Assembly (NCBI GenBank): GCA_020152595.1
Contig: JAIGNY010002242.1
Span: 386,501-450,500 of the forward strand
Direction of reading: 5' to 3'
Source: Chiridota heheva
Taxonomy: Eukaryota > Echinodermata > Holothuroidea > Apodida > Chiridotidae
DNA: 64,000 nucleotides
Positions 58,683 through 64,000 of this stretch are shown here, in pieces. Numbering within the stretch: position 1 is the stretch's first letter; each line of letters opens with the position of its first letter. Below the pieces are notes generated by a model. That model did no database searches, had not been told where the DNA came from, and saw only the letters and a list, made by a program, of their open reading frames with translations. The translations under genes and the position numbers were made by a program.

Positions 58683-59960
58683 ATACTGGACATGATCTTG
58701 TAATTATAGCTAATGACTTTAAAGATTACTTTGTAAATAAATATTGGTCCATAGCTTGCAAAGATTATCTTCGTACTGCTAACAAGTTTTCTATGTTTTT
58801 CTTCGCAATTCAGAAGATGTAATAGTCAAAGTTGCTTCCCATTGCCTCAAATCTAATAAAGGTGCTGGCTTTGACAATTTCAAACCGTCTATCATCAAAA
58901 ACATAATCAATTTAATTGCACCTCCCCTAATACATATTTTCAATTTTCTTTATCTAATGGTGCTTCCAAACAACATGAAACCTAAAAAATACTAGAATGT
59001 CTTGTTTACTACAGAATGTTATGACTTCCAAAATAAGCATAAGATTTTATTTGATGTTCAGTATGGTTTTCGTGCAGGTACAGTATATCCACAGAAATGG
59101 CCCTAGTTGATGCGATTGATCAAATATATGATGCTTTAGATATAAAGCTTACTACAGCTGGTATTTTCTTAGACCTTTTAAGGACATTTGACACTATTGA
59201 TTATGACATCCTTAAATCCAAGTGGTCTCTTTATGGAATACAGGGTATAAGTCTGTCGTGGTGCTATAGCCATATACACAATAGGAAACAATTTAGTCTT
59301 TTCATTGCTGCATGCTCAAAACTTTTAGATATCAAGTGCGAGTCCCACAAGGCTCAATCCTTGGCCCATTGTTGATCATATTGTATACAAATGATATAAG
59401 TAAAGTATCTACTACTTCATCCTTGTGTTATTTGCTGATGACACAAATATATTCTTCTCAGATGAAAATCCCAAAAGGTTAGAAGAAAACATATGTAATG
59501 AACTTGATAAATTTCATGACTGGTTCAATGCAAATAATTCATCTTTAAATATTACTAAGACAAATTACATAGTGTTTGGTAATTGCCATCATGATTTTAA
59601 TTTTAATATTTGTCTCAATGGTAAACCTTTTATTCATACTGATAAAATATGATTCCTTGGTGTTCTATTAAGACTTCAAACTATCATGAAGTGATCATAT
59701 GCCATTTCTGTATCTCTAGCAAAAAGTGTGGGAATCCTATTTAAGCTTAAACATTTCTTGCCTACAAATATTTTGTGCTGTATTTACTAAAGTTTGATGT
59801 TACCCCATTTATCATATTGTTTGGGTGTTTGGTCAGAACAAAACAATTCTAACCTAAACAAATTGATGTTGATGTTGTTGCAAAATTCCATGACATAGCT
59901 AGCAGTGATTCTAGGATCACACTAGTCCCTTATTTCTTCTCTCAATTCAAGTTACCAGGT
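58683..59960 (+). pseudogene. Reverse transcriptase of the CR1/jockey-like LINE
   Basis: The frames 59097-59375 and 59425-59652 carry most of the fingers/palm (QYGFRAG, FDTIDYDILK, FADD) and the start of the thumb (KTNYIVFG). A TAG follows the first motif block (at about 58.99 kb), a frameshift lies between motif B and the FADD box, and TGA occurs at 59649-59651 just before FLGVLL. Unlike the I-like copy, the motif A Asp and the FADD Asp pair are both still encoded. Confidence 0.8.
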
Positions 59961-60054
59961 CTTATTAACTTAAGTATTGCTTCATTTGTGTTTAGATTCA
60001 TTAAAATAGTATACCCCACAAATGAATGCAGAACCATTGGTCAAGTGTAAGAGG

Positions 60055-60750
60055 TCAAATAGTTTTTCCCCTGTGAAAACTCTTGGATCCACCACTGGTT
60101 ATATGAGAAAATTGACCAAAATGATGAAAAATAGTTGCCATGGCAACCAGAAGATGAATTCTCAGTGGTTCCACAAATTTATTCTTAGGGTATGACCAAC
60201 AACTTGTGCCAAATTTCATGCTTTTATTAAAAAGTAAACAATTTTCCACCAAATCCACTGGACTATTACTAGATTCTGTTTTACTACTCTCCTGACATAT
60301 ACAATAGTTGGTAAGCCACAAAATCACATGACAAAATAAAATAAAATACATAAAGACTGAGGAATCTGAGACTTTGACATCACAACTCATCTGATTTTAG
60401 TCATTTCTACACAAATGATACCAAACTTTAAAATTGAATATCTCCTTAGCAAATAAGATTGCCAGAAACTTTAACTACTGTAATCCTTTAAAGTTTTTAT
60501 TGCAAAATAATGTGACACAAAGCTTTAACAGTATGTTTTCTTAATTCTATGTGTATTTTAATGTCCTTGACCCTTACAAAAGGAAAACAATTTTTTATAA
60601 GATTGAAAACTTGAGATAAATCATAAAGAAAAACAAAGCATTACAACTTTGGACTGATGCCATCATTTCTTGCATGTTTTTAAATCAAAATGGTGGCTCC
60701 CATATATGGGGCTGCCATAGTACTTGCATCAAAGTTCTTATTAATTACAA
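60055..60750. repeat. Dispersed repeat upstream of the 60-bp array
   Basis: Contains 'tggttatatgagaaaattgacc', 'ccaaatttcatgcttttatta' and 'tgacatatacaatagttggtaagccacaaaatc'. The last recurs at about 61470-61510 on the other side of the array. The reverse complement of 60.48-60.80 kb is found at 35.4-35.7 kb. A minus-strand 111-codon frame here has no domain. Confidence 0.5.
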
Positions 60751-60756
60751 AAAATG

Positions 60757-61222
60757 TGTAAGATTGCTGCAGGGGGTATGAGACTTGGTCAGAAGATTTG
60801 TAAATTGTTATAAATGTGTTAGATTGCTGCAGGGGGTATGAGACTTGGTCAGAAGATTTGTAAATTGTATCAAATGTGTTAGATTGCTGCAGGGGGTATG
60901 AGACTTGGTCAGAAGATTTGTAAATTGTTACAAATGTGTTAGATTGCTTCAGGGGGTATGAGACTTGGGCAGAAGATTTGTAAATTGTATCAAATGTGTT
61001 AGATTGCTTCAGGGGGTATGAAACTTGGTCAGAAGATTTGTAAATTGTATCAAATGTGTTAGATTGCTGCAAGGGGTATGAGACTTGGTCAGAAGATTTG
61101 TAAATTGTATCAAATGTGTTAGATTGCTGCAGGGGGTATGAGACTTGGTCAGAAGATTTGTAAATTGTTACAAATGTGTTAGATTGCTTCAGGGGGTATG
61201 AGACTTGGTCAGAAGACTTGTT
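60757..61222. repeat. 60-bp minisatellite, eight copies
   Basis: The unit reads ttagattgctgcagggggta then tgagacttggtcagaagatt then tgtaaattgtatcaaatgtg (60 bp = 20 codons), with changes such as gctgc/gcttc and gttac/gtatc shared by alternate units. On the minus strand a 186-codon frame gives a 20-residue repeat containing SSDQVSYPLQQSNTF. The unit exists singly, and inverted, at 35413-35465. The frame probably results from the array period. Confidence 0.9.
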
Positions 61223-61224
61223 AT

Positions 61225-63295
61225 CTTTTATTTCTATCATATAAAATTATGATTATGTCACACAAATGCCTCATTTTAAGTTCTAAAAAAAGTATTATTT
61301 GTGTAGCAATGACTGCTGTAGAAAGTCTACCTTGGAAGGTTGGCGCCCTCATATTCAACATTTACTGTAGTAATGCATTTTAAAGGAAATTGAATTAACT
61401 TTTTTACAATTTGAATGATTTTTCCTTTAACTCTCTTCAGATTGGAATGTATAATTAAGTTTACTATTTTCCTGACATACAGTATCCAATGATATTAAGC
61501 CACAAAATTGCAAGAAACAATATGATAGAATACATAAAGAAATTGAGGAATCTAGGAATGTGACCTAGATTTTTGAATACTTTCTTCACTGTTTCGTTTC
61601 TTTTGAAGTCCTCTTTCATACAAGATAGACTCGCTGAACCACTGTACTAATCCTTTAAAACAATAATTTAGTATTATGGTACACAGTAGGTCAATGTGAA
61701 ACCCAAATTCCTTTCACACCCAGGGGAAGATAACCATATAGGCTGTATAGCCTTAAAGCCAAATTTAGGTGTAAAAACAAAGTTCATGCTCTAAAAAATC
61801 GGCTTTAAAAAAGAGCTCTTAGTAAAAATATTCATGAGAGAAATTAAATTCAAAATAACAATTTGCAACTTTTTTTGCCTGCAAAGTGACAAGTCATAAA
61901 AGCTTAATAAGCAGTCGTAATTAATGATTTTTTGAATAGTATATTGGCCCGCTCACACAAACTTTGCTTAAGCCTTTTATTATAAAGCTTAATCTGCCCC
62001 TGTTTACACCTAATGCTGTGGTACAACAGTGTGGTACCTATTGCTGTTCATCTCTCTAGTGCAGAAGTGGTCATCTGCAAGAACAGGGGCAATTTTTCCC
62101 ACAAATATTATAAAGCAAATTAACAAAGTAGCTTGCAATATTTTAGTTTGTTTTAATTATTTTTTTGAGGGGATCCGGACTTGAGCGTAATCAAAACCTT
62201 CATTAAACCTGGAATACTGTCTAATATGTTCAGTATCCCTGGGCAAACCATAAGCACCTACTGTATTTCAATATTGTAAATCTGTAATTCTCTGCCAAAC
62301 ATACAATAAAATTAGGGATTATATAGACCTATGTGATGAAGATTAATATACTTGGACTACTGCAGTAATTATTTTACATGATGAATGTAAAGTAGGTTTA
62401 CTAGTGATTACAAAATTCTTCCTGAATTCTTTCGCACTGATATTTGTCAAGATACTTGTCAGAAGTGAATGCATATAAATTGCAAAATTACAACATTCAT
62501 GTCAAGTTTTAGCAACAAATGTACAAACAGGATACACCTTATGAAGTGAAGTGGCTGTTATTACCGATCAACATAGCTTCTACTATCTTTTTGTGTACAT
62601 ACTGTATGTACTGTGCCAGTGAGGGGAATGTAAAATAGCATTTTTACAATAAGGTTACAATCATAGCCAAAAGTGTTGCAACAAAATCAGCCACAAAATT
62701 TATGCGGCATCTTTTCCCCTACCCAAATTTTATTATATAGGGTGACTCAAATGTGGTAAATATTAACTAAAATCAACACAATTCAACAAAATGTGATACA
62801 CTGACACTGTTTACACAGCTTGCAAATTTGAAGAGAAGATAAACAAAAAAATGGCTAACATGTTAAGCATCTACTGTAAATCTTCACAAACGCTTCAATT
62901 CTTGAGTTTTTAAAAGATTCAAGTAAGATACTGCAGGTTAAATGTTGGGCAATCAATAGCAATACTTTTGCTAATTGTAAAATCTAAATGATCTTTATTT
63001 TATTAATCATTCCTTCTGCAATCTGCAAATATTTGCCAACCAGTTTTTAAAAATAGAAATGCTCTCTGTCATGTTAATGAGAAAATATTCACTTTGTGTC
63101 TGCATGCTCTGCAAGGACTATGTACAGAGTTCAGATATTTAACCCCTTTTGATTCAAAACAATGGCAAATGTGTTGTGCAAATTTATAGTGTTACTTTAC
63201 AACTAACAAAGGATATACCTGTACTGCACAACTTAACCAATATGCTGCTTGTATCACATTGGACACATAATGGGGAGGAGAGGGAAAAAAGATAA
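61225..63295. other. AT-rich stretch, no gene seen
   Basis: 61470-61670 is made of dispersed repeat text shared with 60.29 kb and 31.05 kb. From 61.7 to 63.3 kb I see only AT-rich unique sequence and short frames. Confidence 0.4.
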
Positions 63296-63299
63296 ACCA

Positions 63300-64000
63300 A
63301 AACAAAAAGGTTTTGAAGTTCCGATGCTTTTTTTCATGTTGATTGATTTTGTATTAACTGTTGATGTCATTGCATATCATGAAATATTTGACATGAATTC
63401 TTAAGGTATCATGTTCACAAACTCTTTTCAGCAAATTCATATTAAGCCCCACCCACTAGGCATATTAATGATATTCAATGCCTTTATAAAATGGGACATA
63501 TACAAATTAGCTAATATCATAATTCTAGTACATACTGTATGAAACAAAACAGACATGCGGTTGTTAAAATATGAGCAGTTCAAGATTTTTACATTAAACT
63601 CTGTCTACTAATTAATATGCATGACATTACCACAAAAACCAATAGGGCACATCTGCAGACCATGGGCTATCTGTGTACCACACACGACATAAATCCAGTT
63701 TATTGTTCTTGAATTATTGTGTTCACATGCTCTTTTCAGGAAAATCATATTAAGCCCTGCATACTACCCATATTAATAAATTCAACGTTAATAAATTCAA
63801 CGTTTTTATACAATGATCACATACGTATACACTACCTAACAACATAATCATACAGAATATGAAAAAACAGCCACGTTTGTTAAAATATGAGCATTTCAAG
63901 ATATACTGTCCCACATACATGTATGACATGAATCAGTTTACCATTCTTGAGATACCGTGCTTACAAGCTCTTTTCAACAAATTCATGTTAAGCTAATCAA
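63300..64000. mobile_element. Modular repeat, copy B (runs off window)
   Basis: The left end aaaaaggttttgaagttccgatg matches copy A at 49418. It contains taagccccacccact, attaatatgcatgacatta, caatagggcacatctgcaga and gggctatctgtgtaccac in the same order as copy A, but without the hAT-like insertion, which defines that insertion's borders. The right end is beyond the window. Confidence 0.75.

Larger units (their letters stand above)
56950..60010 (+). mobile_element. CR1/jockey-like LINE, decayed and interrupted
   Basis: Plus strand order: endonuclease C-terminus with DLTDHLPIF (56964-56990), the family's S/T-DHLPI motif; a linker with KWITSGILTSIKTKNKL (about 57.22 kb) and a weak match to the D-P-x-x-x-W segment; then transposon T1 (57505-58678). 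After it come IANDFKDYFVNKY (58.7 kb), SNKGAGFDNF, the motif A region GIFLDLLRTFDT (about 59.16 kb), VPQGSILGPLL in another frame, LFADDTNIFF with Asp-Asp at 59437-59442, and the thumb (KHFLPTNILCCIY, LPHLSYCLGVW). No RNase H. Several stops and frameshifts make it inactive. A separate family from the I-like LINE. Confidence 0.85.

Noticed and set aside
60680-61240. 186-codon minus-strand frame of 20-residue repeats
   Set aside because: It matches the 60-bp tandem array exactly and opens and closes at the array edges. A single non-coding copy of the unit exists at 35.4 kb.

Overview
This is a eukaryotic, AT-rich genomic window, most likely from a marine invertebrate. The evidence is long non-coding stretches, canonical GT-AG splice signals around a few short open segments, tRNA-derived SINEs, two non-LTR retrotransposon families, TA-flanked non-autonomous DNA transposons, very long minisatellite arrays, and abundant tacatgta / tactgtac / aggcctat words. 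An echinoderm, hemichordate or lancelet-like deuterostome is plausible, but I cannot settle the taxon from sequence alone. No complete protein-coding host gene is visible. There are three candidate exons, all on the minus strand (14.5 kb, 28.0 kb, 36.1-36.3 kb). Much of the window could therefore be intronic or intergenic DNA of minus-strand genes.

Layout. 0-4.6 kb: AT-rich sequence with little structure. 4.6-7.8 kb: a decayed, minus-strand I-like LINE with reverse transcriptase, RNase H and a CAAA-type tail. 9.7-10.7 kb: a 34-bp minisatellite. 10.7-14.4 kb: elements ending in a cctccgcc/ggcggagg hairpin and two SINE copies facing each other, followed by a candidate exon at 14.5 kb. 17.0-22.5 kb (E1) and 37.8-44.7 kb (E2): two related, unusually large, more GC-rich inverted-repeat elements with hairpin-dense interiors and no recognisable protein. 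E1 is interrupted by a 1.04 kb TA-flanked transposon. 22.8-27.1 kb: a composite 19-bp satellite with conserved flanks, then a 464-bp tandem duplication. 28.0 kb: a second candidate exon. 29.3-30.4 kb: a cluster of gtaacacccgtcaca motifs in both orientations. 31.2-31.9 kb: another TA-flanked inverted-repeat element. 33-36 kb: dispersed repeats, a LINE 3' end and a possible terminal exon.

45.5-46.5 kb: a 42-bp (14-codon) array. 46.8-52.4 kb: a second I-like LINE 3' end, several foldback elements, and a modular repeat (copy A) split by a 1.8 kb hAT-like insertion that carries two identical GGTCAnnnTGACC palindromes. 53.6-54.2 kb: a third copy of the 19-bp satellite unit and a SINE. 56.9-60.0 kb: a plus-strand CR1/jockey-like LINE, broken by a second copy of the transposon that interrupts E1. 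60.8-61.2 kb: a 60-bp array amplified from a dispersed repeat. 63.3-64.0 kb: copy B of the modular repeat, running off the window.

The best candidate for something undescribed is the E1/E2 family: more than 150 bp of terminal inverted repeat, a stable hairpin at one terminus only, internal ~345-bp tandem units and arrays of short hairpins (CCCGTAAACACGGG, GTAGCTAATGGCTAC, CCGTACGG).
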